Source: a bacterium
GTDB lineage: Bacteria > Patescibacteriota > CPR2 > UBA1875 > JAJYID01
Direction of reading: 5' to 3'
NCBI GenBank assembly: GCA_021791015.1
Contig: JAJYFH010000010.1
Location: forward strand, 1 to 14,037
Length of the DNA: 14,037 nt
Shown here: positions 1 to 6,344 of the stretch, one piece after another
Position numbering within the stretch: the stretch's first letter is position 1
Layout: each line of letters begins with the position of its first letter
Program-made: the position numbers and the translations under genes
Notes under the pieces: model-generated
Databases searched by the model: none
Told to the model about the DNA's origin: nothing
What the model saw: the letters and a program-made list of their open reading frames with translations, nothing else

Positions 1-1
1 G

Positions 2-319
2 AAAACCGGACTACCTGACGAACTCAAGAGGCGCATGATGGCAATGGACGGCCGTGGCCGTACCATCCAAAGGATCGAAACCTTCGGCAACATTAACGGC
101 CTCAACGGCGCACTCATCAAGCTGGCCGGCCGGCCTTACATAGCGTTCAAGATCAGTTACGAACGCTATGTGGACATCCGGCCACAGGAAGGCATGTTCG
201 TCCAGGTCAACAAGGACGGCGTGATTTTCCACGACAGCCGAACGGGCAATTCGGTCACCGTACCATATGGCGAGCTCGCCGATGAGCACAACCAGCTGCC
301 CGAGGCCATCCCCGCCTGA
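2..319 (+). CDS. C-terminal part of an unrecognised protein, GC-rich segment (5' partial)
   Basis: The frame is open from the left edge and ends at TGA 317-319, giving about 105 residues; the first in-window ATG is at 35 but nothing marks it as the true start. I do not recognise the family. The product is soluble-looking, without membrane segments, Cys or clear motifs, and ends in PEAIPA. Third codon positions are mostly G or C, which supports this strand over an open minus frame (11-289). A strong hairpin follows 25 bases after the stop. Base and codon use are unlike every other gene here, so the fragment may come from another organism (assembly join) or a transferred element. Confidence 0.6.
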   Translation, partial: KTGLPDELKRRMMAMDGRGRTIQRIETFGNINGLNGALIKLAGRPYIAFKISYERYVDIRPQEGMFVQVNKDGVIFHDSRTGNSVTVPYGELADEHNQLPEAIPA

Positions 320-343
320 TCAACCCCGCTTCCGTAACTCAAA

Positions 344-365
344 GGCGGCCCCGCCCGGGGCCGCC
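344..365 (+). terminator. GC-only hairpin terminator, possibly shared by convergent genes
   Basis: A perfect 9-bp stem (344-352 pairs with 357-365; arm GGCGGCCCC) closes a 4-nt loop GCCC. Downstream on + comes a short GTTTT at 373-377. On the minus strand the hairpin lies 10 bases after the treT stop and is followed by TTT, so it could also stop that transcript. Its composition matches the GC-rich upstream gene, not the DNA to the right. Confidence 0.65.
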
Positions 366-375
366 TCTCGGCGTT

Positions 376-1611
376 TTAGCCTAAAATTTTTTCTATTAAC
401 CTTAGCTCGTCGCGAAGCAGCCGCGGCAGCAAGAATTTCTCTCTGACATCTTCCTTGCCTTTTCGTCCCATTTGCTTGGCAACATCTTTATTTTTTACCA
501 AATATTCTATTTTTTCGGCGCACTCTTCGACATTATTTACCAAAAATCCGGTTTCTCCGTCACGGATCTGGGTGGGTATGCCACCAACATTGCCGCCAAT
601 CACCGGCGTTTCCTTCCACAGAGCCTCAGAAACAGTAAGGCCAAATCCTTCACGAATGGACTTCTGAACGATTACATCCGAGTAAGTCTGAAAAGCATCT
701 ACTTCAATATCATGCAGGGCGTCGTGGTTTGTTAAAACATAAATGTCTTTGTCATCTCCGGCATATTCTTTGAGCTCTTCATATATCTCCATTCCTTCCG
801 GGTCGTCATCTGCCATAGAACCAACCATGGCAAGCTGCAGCTCAGGTATTTCTTTTTTGGCTATTTTATAGGCGTCAACCACGCCCATCGGATCTTTCCA
901 CGGATCAAAACGCGACACTTGGGTAACGAGAGGCTTTGTCACATCTATATGAAATCCCCTGACCAGGTTTGCCGCTTCCCTGTGGGACAGATGGCGATTT
1001 TTAATGGCCAAAGGATCAATAGCCGGTTCGATAATGAAGATGTCTTCCTCCATACCTTTGAAAACATATTCTTTCATGGTAAATATAGCGGCGTCATACA
1101 TATTCAAAAATTTTAGAAAATAATCGGCGATAGCTTGGTTTGGCTCGGCGGTGTCGATATGGCATCTCCAGACCCACTTGGCGCCGTTTTTGCCGATACA
1201 GGAAACTATCTCGGCCGGCTGAGGATCGTGGATAAAGAATACGTCGTAATCGTTCGGGTTGATGCGCCTGACCTGGTCGATGTTGCAGCTTTGGTAAATA
1301 TCCCATTCTTTTTCTGAAATTTTAAGGTCAGCTCCCTGAAGGCCGTTGTGTATTTTTTTTGTCACATCAAAGAATTCATCCTTTGCAGATACAGTCTTCC
1401 AATCAAAATGAAGCCCCATGCCACGAGCCAGCGGGATTTCTTTTTGCAATATCTCAGCTACTCCTCCGCCGTATGAAGTGGCATTCACGTGGCAGACTCT
1501 GACATCCTTCAGCTTTTTAGCCAAAGCCACCACTTCATCAAAAAGAGAGTCGTCGATGACCCCTTTGTATAAATCTATACCAACTTCTTTTTGTGTTTTT
1601 ACCGCATTCAT
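376..1611 (-). CDS. treT: TreT-like trehalose synthase (GT4 glycosyltransferase)
   Basis: 411 residues, close to family length. TreT enzymes make trehalose from a nucleotide-glucose donor and glucose, reversibly, in the cytoplasm. Visible features: N-terminal HVNATSYGGGVAEIL (residues 41-55), the Gly-rich acceptor-side loop typical of TreT and trehalose phosphorylase-type enzymes; HIDTAEPN near 151; donor-domain SRFDPWKDP (233-241) with its basic residue; and E-x7-E as EGFGLTVSE (321-329), followed by the GGNVGGIPTQI loop. The start is ATG 1611; there is no good ribosome site, but a TATACT box ends six bases before it, suggesting a leaderless mRNA. It lies 67 bases after the M23 gene. Donor and direction cannot be read from sequence; a trehalose phosphorylase-like activity is the main alternative. 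Confidence 0.85.
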   Translation of the reverse strand: MNAVKTQKEVGIDLYKGVIDDSLFDEVVALAKKLKDVRVCHVNATSYGGGVAEILQKEIPLARGMGLHFDWKTVSAKDEFFDVTKKIHNGLQGADLKISEKEWDIYQSCNIDQVRRINPNDYDVFFIHDPQPAEIVSCIGKNGAKWVWRCHIDTAEPNQAIADYFLKFLNMYDAAIFTMKEYVFKGMEEDIFIIEPAIDPLAIKNRHLSHREAANLVRGFHIDVTKPLVTQVSRFDPWKDPMGVVDAYKIAKKEIPELQLAMVGSMADDDPEGMEIYEELKEYAGDDKDIYVLTNHDALHDIEVDAFQTYSDVIVQKSIREGFGLTVSEALWKETPVIGGNVGGIPTQIRDGETGFLVNNVEECAEKIEYLVKNKDVAKQMGRKGKEDVREKFLLPRLLRDELRLIEKILG

Positions 1612-1617
1612 AACTCA

Positions 1618-1623
1618 AGTATA
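1618..1623 (-). promoter_or_regulatory. -10 box of treT (leaderless spacing)
   Basis: TATACT on the minus strand, followed by exactly six bases (TGAGTT) and the treT ATG. TTCTCA lies 17 bases upstream as a weak -35 (4 of 6). With usual -10 to +1 spacing, transcription would begin at or next to the A of ATG. Confidence 0.5.
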
Positions 1624-1678
1624 AACAAATTGCGGTTTTTGAGAAGCCCATTTTTTAATGAGAATTTCCAAGCAGTTT

Positions 1679-2338
1679 TCAAAGATAATTTGCAGCGTTT
1701 AACCAACCTGAAAGTTCCGCCTTGTTTTGGACGTAACCTCGAAAGTCTATTTGGGAGCCTTTGTGAATGCCTAGATGCAAATGTTTTCGCTCTCCGTCAG
1801 TAAAATGGCTGCGAGCCGGCGCAAGGATAGCAAGTTTTGTGCCGGCTGCGACATTCTGCCCCACGGCCGGCGCAAAAGATTTGGTAATATCAATGTGTCC
1901 ATACAGAACCGTCACCGTTTGATTTTGAATATGGCAATCCTGGACAATCACTCCCCCGTATCCCGAAACAAACTCTTTTACCCGAATATTACCTGAGCAG
2001 GCAGCAAAAACCGGGATTTCCTGATTTGCTTCTGCGGGCGTTGTTTCGAAATCCGTACCGGTATGGTAACCGGTGAATTTTTCCGGCTGGACCGGTGAAT
2101 TTTGCGGCATTACAAAAATGCCGAAAGGCTTTTTGGTGATTCTCGACTTTGCATCGCTGACAGGCGGGTAAAGAATACTTTGTTGCTTGGTTGTTATCTT
2201 CTCTGTGGTTAGCGTAGAGTTTTGGCTTTGCTTTTTAAGGCTTTTGCTAAAGTTCATAATAAAGACCAAGAGGAAAATCAAAAACAAAAACAAAATCAAA
2301 AGGCCGGCAGCAACAAGGATTTTTTTCACTTTTCCCAT
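1679..2338 (-). CDS. Membrane-anchored M23 (LytM-type) metallopeptidase
   Basis: 219 residues. A lysine-containing N-terminus and one long hydrophobic segment (about 7-29) anchor it in the membrane, with the rest outside. A linker of about 50 residues leads to an M23 domain (about 70-195). Zinc-site motifs are intact: HTGTD (H92, D96), YGH (H148) and HLH (H186, H188). GYGG (127-130) is also typical of the fold. M23 enzymes cut peptide cross-links of peptidoglycan, so a cell-wall remodelling role is likely; substrate specificity is not visible. There is no coiled coil, which separates it from EnvC/NlpD-type activators. Two Cys (114, 135) sit in the domain. The start is ATG 2338 with a -10 box just upstream and no Shine-Dalgarno. 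Confidence 0.85.
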   Translation of the reverse strand: MGKVKKILVAAGLLILFLFLIFLLVFIMNFSKSLKKQSQNSTLTTEKITTKQQSILYPPVSDAKSRITKKPFGIFVMPQNSPVQPEKFTGYHTGTDFETTPAEANQEIPVFAACSGNIRVKEFVSGYGGVIVQDCHIQNQTVTVLYGHIDITKSFAPAVGQNVAAGTKLAILAPARSHFTDGERKHLHLGIHKGSQIDFRGYVQNKAELSGWLNAANYL

Positions 2339-2346
2339 AGGTATAA

Positions 2347-2352
2347 ATTATA
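2347..2352 (-). promoter_or_regulatory. -10 box of the M23 peptidase gene
   Basis: A consensus TATAAT on the minus strand, eight bases before the ATG at 2338, so any leader would be only one or two bases. I see no convincing -35. It faces the divergent + strand box at 2403-2413. Confidence 0.5.
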
Positions 2353-2402
2353 TGAATTTCCCTCTGAAACCATAGCCAGATTTATAATTTATTTGTAAGC
2401 AA

Positions 2403-2413
2403 TGTGCTATACT
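2403..2413 (+). promoter_or_regulatory. Extended -10 promoter of the small ORF
   Basis: TGTGCTATACT: a TATACT box with an upstream TG extension, seven bases before the ATG at 2421. The same eleven-base layout (TGTGCTAAAAT) precedes queA on the other strand. There is no clear -35, as expected for extended -10 promoters. Confidence 0.5.
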
Positions 2414-2420
2414 TATGTGT

Positions 2421-2573
2421 ATGGATTCCGGAAATATTCAAAACATTTCAAACGACTCGAACGGCATCATTGCAAGCCTGCTTGCAATATTTAACCTACT
2501 TTTGATCCTTTTGCAAAAGTTGCTTGGGTTTTTGCAAACTGTCTTGCAAGACTTGCTGGCTCTCTTTAAATAA
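2421..2573 (+). CDS. Small hydrophobic leucine-rich protein, 50 residues
   Basis: ATG 2421 to TAA 2571-2573. The first ~15 residues are polar (MDSGNIQNIS, then NDSNG); the remaining ~35 are almost all Leu, Ile, Phe, Ala and Val with evenly spaced Gln, Lys and Asp, ending LALFK. The pattern fits one membrane-spanning or amphipathic helix with LQ-containing repeats. No family is recognised. A well-placed extended -10 box and a clean frame to a stop overlapping the 3' end of queA by eight bases support expression. It is the only clear gene on + outside the GC-rich edge. It might be a membrane-active small peptide or toxin-like product, but nothing proves this. An alternative is a structured RNA, since the region holds an inverted repeat and five TTGCAA words. 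Confidence 0.45.
   Translation: MDSGNIQNISNDSNGIIASLLAIFNLLLILLQKLLGFLQTVLQDLLALFK
2469..2488. repeat. 9-bp inverted repeat in the small ORF
   Basis: ATTGCAAGC, CT, GCTTGCAAT: a perfect inverted repeat inside the small ORF. TTGCAA, itself a palindrome, occurs at 2470, 2483, 2511, 2532 and 2544. Part of this follows from alternating Leu/Ala/Gln codons. Confidence 0.6.
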
Positions 2574-3720
2574 TCAGCATACCATCGCCATAGGTGTAGA
2601 AACGGTAACCTTTTTGGATTGCCTGGTTGTATGATTCCAATAATTTTTCCCTTTCCCAGAATGCACTCACAAGAAGCAAAAGTGATGATTTGGGCAAGTG
2701 AAAGTTTGTGATCATCGCGTCCGCAAAACCAAACTCATAACCGGGATAAATATAGATGTCCGTCTCGCCTGACTTCGGCTCTAAAATGCCGTTTTTTGGG
2801 CAGGTTTCAAGAACCCGTACTGTCGTCGTGCCGACAGCTATAATCCTCCGCCCGTCATTCTTAGCTTTATTTAATCTGGCGGCCAGATCATGCGACAGCT
2901 CAAAGTACTCGCTATGAATCTTGTGGTCTTCTATATTTTCAGTGCGAATCGGCTCGAATGTGCCAAGGCCCACATGCAAGTCTACAAAGCCAATCTCACA
3001 TCCTTTATCTTGAATTTTTTGCATCAATTCTTTAGTGAAATGAAGCCCTGCCGTCGGCGCCGCCACCGAACCAGGCCTATCTGCATAGACTGTTTGGTAA
3101 TCTGCTTTGTCAATTTCTTCGTCATGATGAGAACGGCGCGCTTTCAAAATGTATGGCGGCAAAGGCATTTCGCCTAACTCTTCAATCTTCTGCCACAGAT
3201 TACTTCCCGAAAGGTTAAACCTGATCATGGATGCTCCCTGATTCATTTCGACAACTTCGGCTTCCAAACCCAGCTCGAATCTAATGCGAGATCCTAACTT
3301 TAACCTTTTACCCGGCCTTGCCATCACCTGCCAAATATTGGATGTCATTCCGGACTTCTTCAAGTCGTCATTCCCGCGCAGGCGGGAATCTATAAAGTCT
3401 TTCTGGATTCCCGCCTGCGCGGGAATGACAGAGGAAACATTGCCCGCTAAATCGAGCTCAGAATGGCATGGAGAAATAAGCAGGATTTCAACATCTTTAC
3501 GATCAACTTTGCCAAAGAGTCTGGCCGGAATGACCCTTGAACTGTTAAAAACCAGGAAATCGCCTTCTTGCAAAAGGTCCGGCAAATCATAGAAATGCAA
3601 ATCTATTATCTTTCCGCTTCCTCGATCAGCAACCATCATCTTGGCAGCGTCTCTCGGTTCGACCGGATGAGTAGCTATGAGATTTGCGGGTAATTCGAAA
3701 TCAAAATCAGATAATTTCAT
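2566..3720 (-). CDS. queA: S-adenosylmethionine:tRNA ribosyltransferase-isomerase with in-frame repeat insertion
   Basis: 384 residues against the usual ~340-350. QueA transfers and isomerises the ribosyl part of S-adenosylmethionine onto preQ1 in tRNA, giving epoxyqueuosine. Family motifs are all present: LPANLIATHPVEPRD (10-24), SSRVIPARL (60-68), the PGSVAAPTAGLHFT core (216-229), FVDLHVGLGTFEPI (245-258), GTTTVRVLE (297-305), ITNFHLPKSSLLLLVSAF (337-354). Residues ~84-128 are extra and contain VIPAQAGIQ and DSRLRGNDD, the translation of a palindromic repeat (3367-3429). The frame is intact and the catalytic core untouched, so the enzyme is probably active with a surface loop added. Start ATG 3720; it is preceded by its own extended -10 box, 19 bases after the stop of the pilus gene upstream. 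Confidence 0.95.
   Translation of the reverse strand: MKLSDFDFELPANLIATHPVEPRDAAKMMVADRGSGKIIDLHFYDLPDLLQEGDFLVFNSSRVIPARLFGKVDRKDVEILLISPCHSELDLAGNVSSVIPAQAGIQKDFIDSRLRGNDDLKKSGMTSNIWQVMARPGKRLKLGSRIRFELGLEAEVVEMNQGASMIRFNLSGSNLWQKIEELGEMPLPPYILKARRSHHDEEIDKADYQTVYADRPGSVAAPTAGLHFTKELMQKIQDKGCEIGFVDLHVGLGTFEPIRTENIEDHKIHSEYFELSHDLAARLNKAKNDGRRIIAVGTTTVRVLETCPKNGILEPKSGETDIYIYPGYEFGFADAMITNFHLPKSSLLLLVSAFWEREKLLESYNQAIQKGYRFYTYGDGMLII
3344..3429. repeat. Composite palindromic repeat inside queA
   Basis: Two 24-nt arms (3367-3390 and 3406-3429) are perfect inverted copies around a 15-nt centre. Each arm is itself a hairpin: ATTCCCGC, four bases, GCGGGAAT. On the left a further GTCATTCC (3344-3351) and a small GACTT/AAGTC hairpin (3353-3366) adjoin it. 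On the queA strand it reads VIPAQAGIQ...DSRLRGND, a signature known from repeat-derived insertions in many bacterial proteins. Confidence 0.9.
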
Positions 3721-3726
3721 GATTAG

Positions 3727-3737
3727 ATTTTAGCACA
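3727..3737 (-). promoter_or_regulatory. Extended -10 promoter of queA (leaderless spacing)
   Basis: Reads TGTGCTAAAAT on the minus strand, with six bases (CTAATC) before the queA ATG. It matches the box of the small ORF at 2403-2413. It suggests queA is transcribed separately from the pilus operon that ends just upstream. Confidence 0.5.
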
Positions 3738-3744
3738 ATTACTT

Positions 3745-4035
3745 TTAAAATCCGGCAAAAGGATCTTTGGTTTGGTAGCCCGGATTCTTTATGCCGCTGG
3801 TGTCATAACCCGAATCAAAAAGCTGATGGACCTTTTGCATATTTACATTAATCGTCAGACTGTTGACTTCCTGACTGGCTGCGGTTTTGACGGACGCCTC
3901 CGGCCCCCTGTTAAACAAAATGTATCCAAAGCCAAGCACGAAAATTCCGATTGCCATAAACAGCCCTGCCAGAATATAAGGCATTTGTTTCGCGAAGTTT
4001 GTGTTAATTTTTGGTATTTTAAAATCTATTTTCAT
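3745..4035 (-). CDS. Small one-helix membrane protein in the pilP position
   Basis: 96 residues: a basic N-terminal tail (1-17), one membrane segment (about 19-42, PYILAGLFMAIGIFVLGFGY), then an extracytoplasmic tail of ~50 residues ending KDPFAGF. Its ATG overlaps the pilO stop (ATGA, 4032-4035), so it is translationally coupled and last in the pilus operon. In diderm systems pilP follows pilO, and PilP and GspC-type proteins carry a DPF motif; the ending here resembles that but there is no lipobox and no PilP beta domain. I infer an inner-membrane partner of PilN/PilO; it is not an identified family. Confidence 0.75.
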   Translation of the reverse strand: MKIDFKIPKINTNFAKQMPYILAGLFMAIGIFVLGFGYILFNRGPEASVKTAASQEVNSLTINVNMQKVHQLFDSGYDTSGIKNPGYQTKDPFAGF

Positions 4036-4622
4036 TTGAGATATGCGTTAATTGTTAAATTGGCCTTAATTGCATCTCCCAATACATTAGTCTGATCTTT
4101 GGTATATTTAACACTCTGAATTTCTACCAACCTATTATAGCTTTCAATCTGCTTAATCATATTATCAACCCTTGCAAAACTTCCCTTAAGCGTTATTTGA
4201 AATGGGAAAACCATATACCCATTGACCTTTTTCACCTGTAAATCTTGAGTTGAGCCTTTTAAAGAGACTGGCTGATTCTGCCCATTTCCTGCTTGGTAAG
4301 AACTGAAGTTTAGATCCTCTTTAGATGCCATTGTTTCCAGATCTTTCAATAAATCCGATACTTCCTTATTATTGGGTAGGTAATGTTCAATCTCATTTGC
4401 TTCCATGGAAAAATTCCTGTAATCATCGTCAAGTTTTGCCAGTACTTGGATTTGTCGACTGTTATTTTCGGCTAAATATTTATTGTTGCTAACCTGCTTG
4501 CTTAAGTTGTTTAGAGTGATGCCAAGGTAAACACTGACCGCAAGAGTTAAGACTATGATGACAGCCAGCAGCGCAAAAAGCAGCTTGTTAAAAGATCTGG
4601 CATCTAGTACATTTTTTTTCAT
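4032..4622 (-). CDS. pilO: Type IV pilus inner-membrane protein PilO-like
   Basis: 196 residues: short cytoplasmic tail, one membrane helix (about 14-36), a coiled-coil-like stretch (about 37-65), then an alpha/beta domain with VSDLLKDLETMASKEDLNF and a FPFQITLKGSFARVDNMIKQIE segment, the typical PilO small-domain pattern in which an 'F..v..fi..le' helix follows a beta strand. PilO dimerises with PilN to link the cytoplasmic motor to the outer parts of the machine. ATG 4622 overlaps the pilN stop by four bases (ATGA), with GGAGG nine bases upstream inside the pilN end. Confidence 0.85.
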   Translation of the reverse strand: MKKNVLDARSFNKLLFALLAVIIVLTLAVSVYLGITLNNLSKQVSNNKYLAENNSRQIQVLAKLDDDYRNFSMEANEIEHYLPNNKEVSDLLKDLETMASKEDLNFSSYQAGNGQNQPVSLKGSTQDLQVKKVNGYMVFPFQITLKGSFARVDNMIKQIESYNRLVEIQSVKYTKDQTNVLGDAIKANLTINAYLK

Positions 4623-5188
4623 TTTCTCAGCCCTCCACCAGTAGCTGCTTGTGTCATGGTCATATTTATTTCAAAACTGTTTATTATCGAGTTATTATTG
4701 TTGCCCACTTGTTCGGTAATATTCTTTAAATTTACATTTTTGAAAACCCCAGTCTTCTCAAGCGCGTCACGAAAAATACCAATATCATTTTTTGTCTTTG
4801 CAAAACCGGTAACTTTCATCATATCTTGATTCTCTTCTATGGTATCCAAGTAGATGCCTTCCGGAACAGTTGCGCCGAGATAGGCATCAAACTTGGACCA
4901 ATACTGATAGTTATTTTTTATTTTCTCAATGCTTGAAGCAACTTGATTTAGCTTTTGCGCTTTTTGTACAACCGGATTGTAACTGTTGATAACAGTCTGG
5001 CTTGCATCAATTTTATCTTGGAAAAAACTATTATCTTCTTTTAGAAAAACTGCGCACAGAACAAAAGAAATGACTATGAGAAGTGAGAGGATTGATATAA
5101 GTTTAATATGTCTTATCAGATGACTATTTTTGCGGCTATAACTGATATTTTCTCTTATGTCTTCCGGGAGTAAGTTTATAGAAATCAT
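4619..5188 (-). CDS. pilN: Type IV pilus inner-membrane protein PilN
   Basis: 189 residues from ATG 5188. The start MISINLLPEDIRE is the PilN hallmark: this short cytoplasmic peptide binds PilM. The frame is open further upstream (to 5293) but that part lies inside pilM; GGAGG seven bases before ATG 5188 and the ATGA overlap with the pilM stop fix the start. One membrane helix (about 28-49), a coiled-coil-like part (about 55-95), then the periplasmic-type ferredoxin-like domain with VPEGIYLDTIEE and the MMKVTGFAKTKNDIGIFRDAL motif. The end (ATGGGLRK) is Gly-rich because it encodes the pilO ribosome site. Confidence 0.92.
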   Translation of the reverse strand: MISINLLPEDIRENISYSRKNSHLIRHIKLISILSLLIVISFVLCAVFLKEDNSFFQDKIDASQTVINSYNPVVQKAQKLNQVASSIEKIKNNYQYWSKFDAYLGATVPEGIYLDTIEENQDMMKVTGFAKTKNDIGIFRDALEKTGVFKNVNLKNITEQVGNNNNSIINSFEINMTMTQAATGGGLRK

Positions 5189-6237
5189 TTTCCGGCCTCC
5201 ATTGCCCGAAGCGAGAGCCCTATTGCGCTGGCATAGGCAGCTGATTCGGCCCTTGGCACCGGTTTTAATGGATACGTATCGATGTTGACCCACGGATTGC
5301 CGATCTTAACTTGGATTCCAAGACTGTCTGTTAAAAACTCGGTTAAGCCAATAAGATTTGAGGATCCTCCGCAAAGAATAACTTTGGCGGTTTTCTCCTC
5401 AAATCTTTCGTCGTGGTATTTTATAATCTTTTGCATCTCGTCCTTTAACGATCCAAGGGTCGGCTTTATGGCGTCCTCAACCTTTTTGTCCTTAAGCCCG
5501 GAAGATATCTTTAGCTTCTCGGCCTTTGTCTTGTCTAGCCCTAATGCATTTGATATCGCATCGGTAAAATTATCACCCCCCACTTCCAGAGTGTCTGACA
5601 TCTTGAGCGCATGGTCATAGAAACCAAAGTTTGTAAATTTTTGCCCAATATCGGCAACCAGGATCGTCTCATCTTTATCTTTATTTGAAACCAGTGCCCT
5701 TATGACGGAAGCCAAGCTCATTTCCAAAGCTTCGGGCTGCAAATCCAGGGATTGTATCAGCTGGATATATGAGTTTATAATGCTTGTCGGAGCAGCAACT
5801 AGCAAGACATCATTCATGTTTTCTTTACCATGAGACGGCCCCAATACTTGCCAGTCGATAACCAAATCAGTAACCGCCATAGGAATCGATTGATCGGCTT
5901 CCCAATATACAGCTTCTTTCAGATCTTTGCCGGAAAGGTTTTTGGGCAGCTCAAGCACTCGCGTAAACACATTAGTGTCCGGTACAGAGGCCACCACTTT
6001 TTCCGCAGTAAACTTACCTTCTTTAACCTTTGACATCATTTCCTTAATCATCTTTGCCATTTTCTCCGGATCGGCAATAATGCCTTCAATGACAAGGTTA
6101 TCAGGAAGAGCTTCACGGCCATACCCAACTAACTTTGTAAGTGATTTCTTCTTCTTGAGCTGAACCACCTTAACAGAACTAGCGCCAAGATCGAGCCCCA
6201 GACAATCCTTCTTTTTATAGATTAAATCTTGTTTCAA
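5185..6237 (-). CDS. pilM: Type IV pilus assembly ATPase-fold protein PilM
   Basis: 350 residues from TTG 6237. PilM is an actin/FtsA-like cytoplasmic protein that binds PilN and communicates with PilB/PilC. Visible motifs: CLGLDLGASSVKVVQL near the start (phosphate-1 loop), VLVADIGQKFTNFGFYD (phosphate-2 loop) and VILCGGSSNLIGLTEFL (adenosine loop). An upstream TTG at 6255 is in frame, but GGAGGG lies between the two (6246-6241) and serves the TTG at 6237 with a short 4-nt spacer after GGAGG, so I prefer the shorter form. A promoter-like pair (6268-6297) lies upstream. The last codons carry the pilN ribosome site. Confidence 0.92.
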   Translation of the reverse strand: MKQDLIYKKKDCLGLDLGASSVKVVQLKKKKSLTKLVGYGREALPDNLVIEGIIADPEKMAKMIKEMMSKVKEGKFTAEKVVASVPDTNVFTRVLELPKNLSGKDLKEAVYWEADQSIPMAVTDLVIDWQVLGPSHGKENMNDVLLVAAPTSIINSYIQLIQSLDLQPEALEMSLASVIRALVSNKDKDETILVADIGQKFTNFGFYDHALKMSDTLEVGGDNFTDAISNALGLDKTKAEKLKISSGLKDKKVEDAIKPTLGSLKDEMQKIIKYHDERFEEKTAKVILCGGSSNLIGLTEFLTDSLGIQVKIGNPWVNIDTYPLKPVPRAESAAYASAIGLSLRAMEAGK

Positions 6238-6267
6238 AAACCCTCCAACTCGCAACTATTTGAATTT

Positions 6268-6297
6268 ATTATAAGCTAAATGGAGTAAAAGATACAA
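6268..6297 (-). promoter_or_regulatory. Promoter-like element of pilM-pilN-pilO
   Basis: TATAAT at 6268-6273 with TTGTAT (6292-6297) 18 bases upstream, set in very AT-rich DNA that includes a 14-bp palindrome (6296-6309). The predicted start near 6261 leaves a leader containing the GGAGGG ribosome site, unlike the leaderless boxes elsewhere here. Confidence 0.5.
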
Positions 6298-6344
6298 TTT
6301 TTAAAAATTTAAATTTGAATTGATTTGGTTATTGTAACTTACTG

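Noticed and set aside
11..289. Open minus-strand frame in the GC-rich segment
   Set aside because: The + frame (2-319) runs through the edge, has G/C-ending codons, and is followed by a hairpin terminator; the minus frame is its mirror in GC-rich DNA.
3344..3429. CRISPR-like repeats in queA
   Set aside because: They are inverted arms around a short centre, with no regular spacers; the translated signature is that of a palindromic element.
3284..3592. Plus-strand ORF across the queA repeat (SSFPRRRESI-type translation)
   Set aside because: It is the opposite-strand reading of the palindrome and queA; such ORFs are a common annotation artefact of this repeat type.
5189..5293. Longer N-terminus for pilN
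   Set aside because: It lies wholly inside the pilM 3' end and adds non-PilN sequence; ATG 5188 has GGAGG upstream and the MISINLLPEDIRE start.
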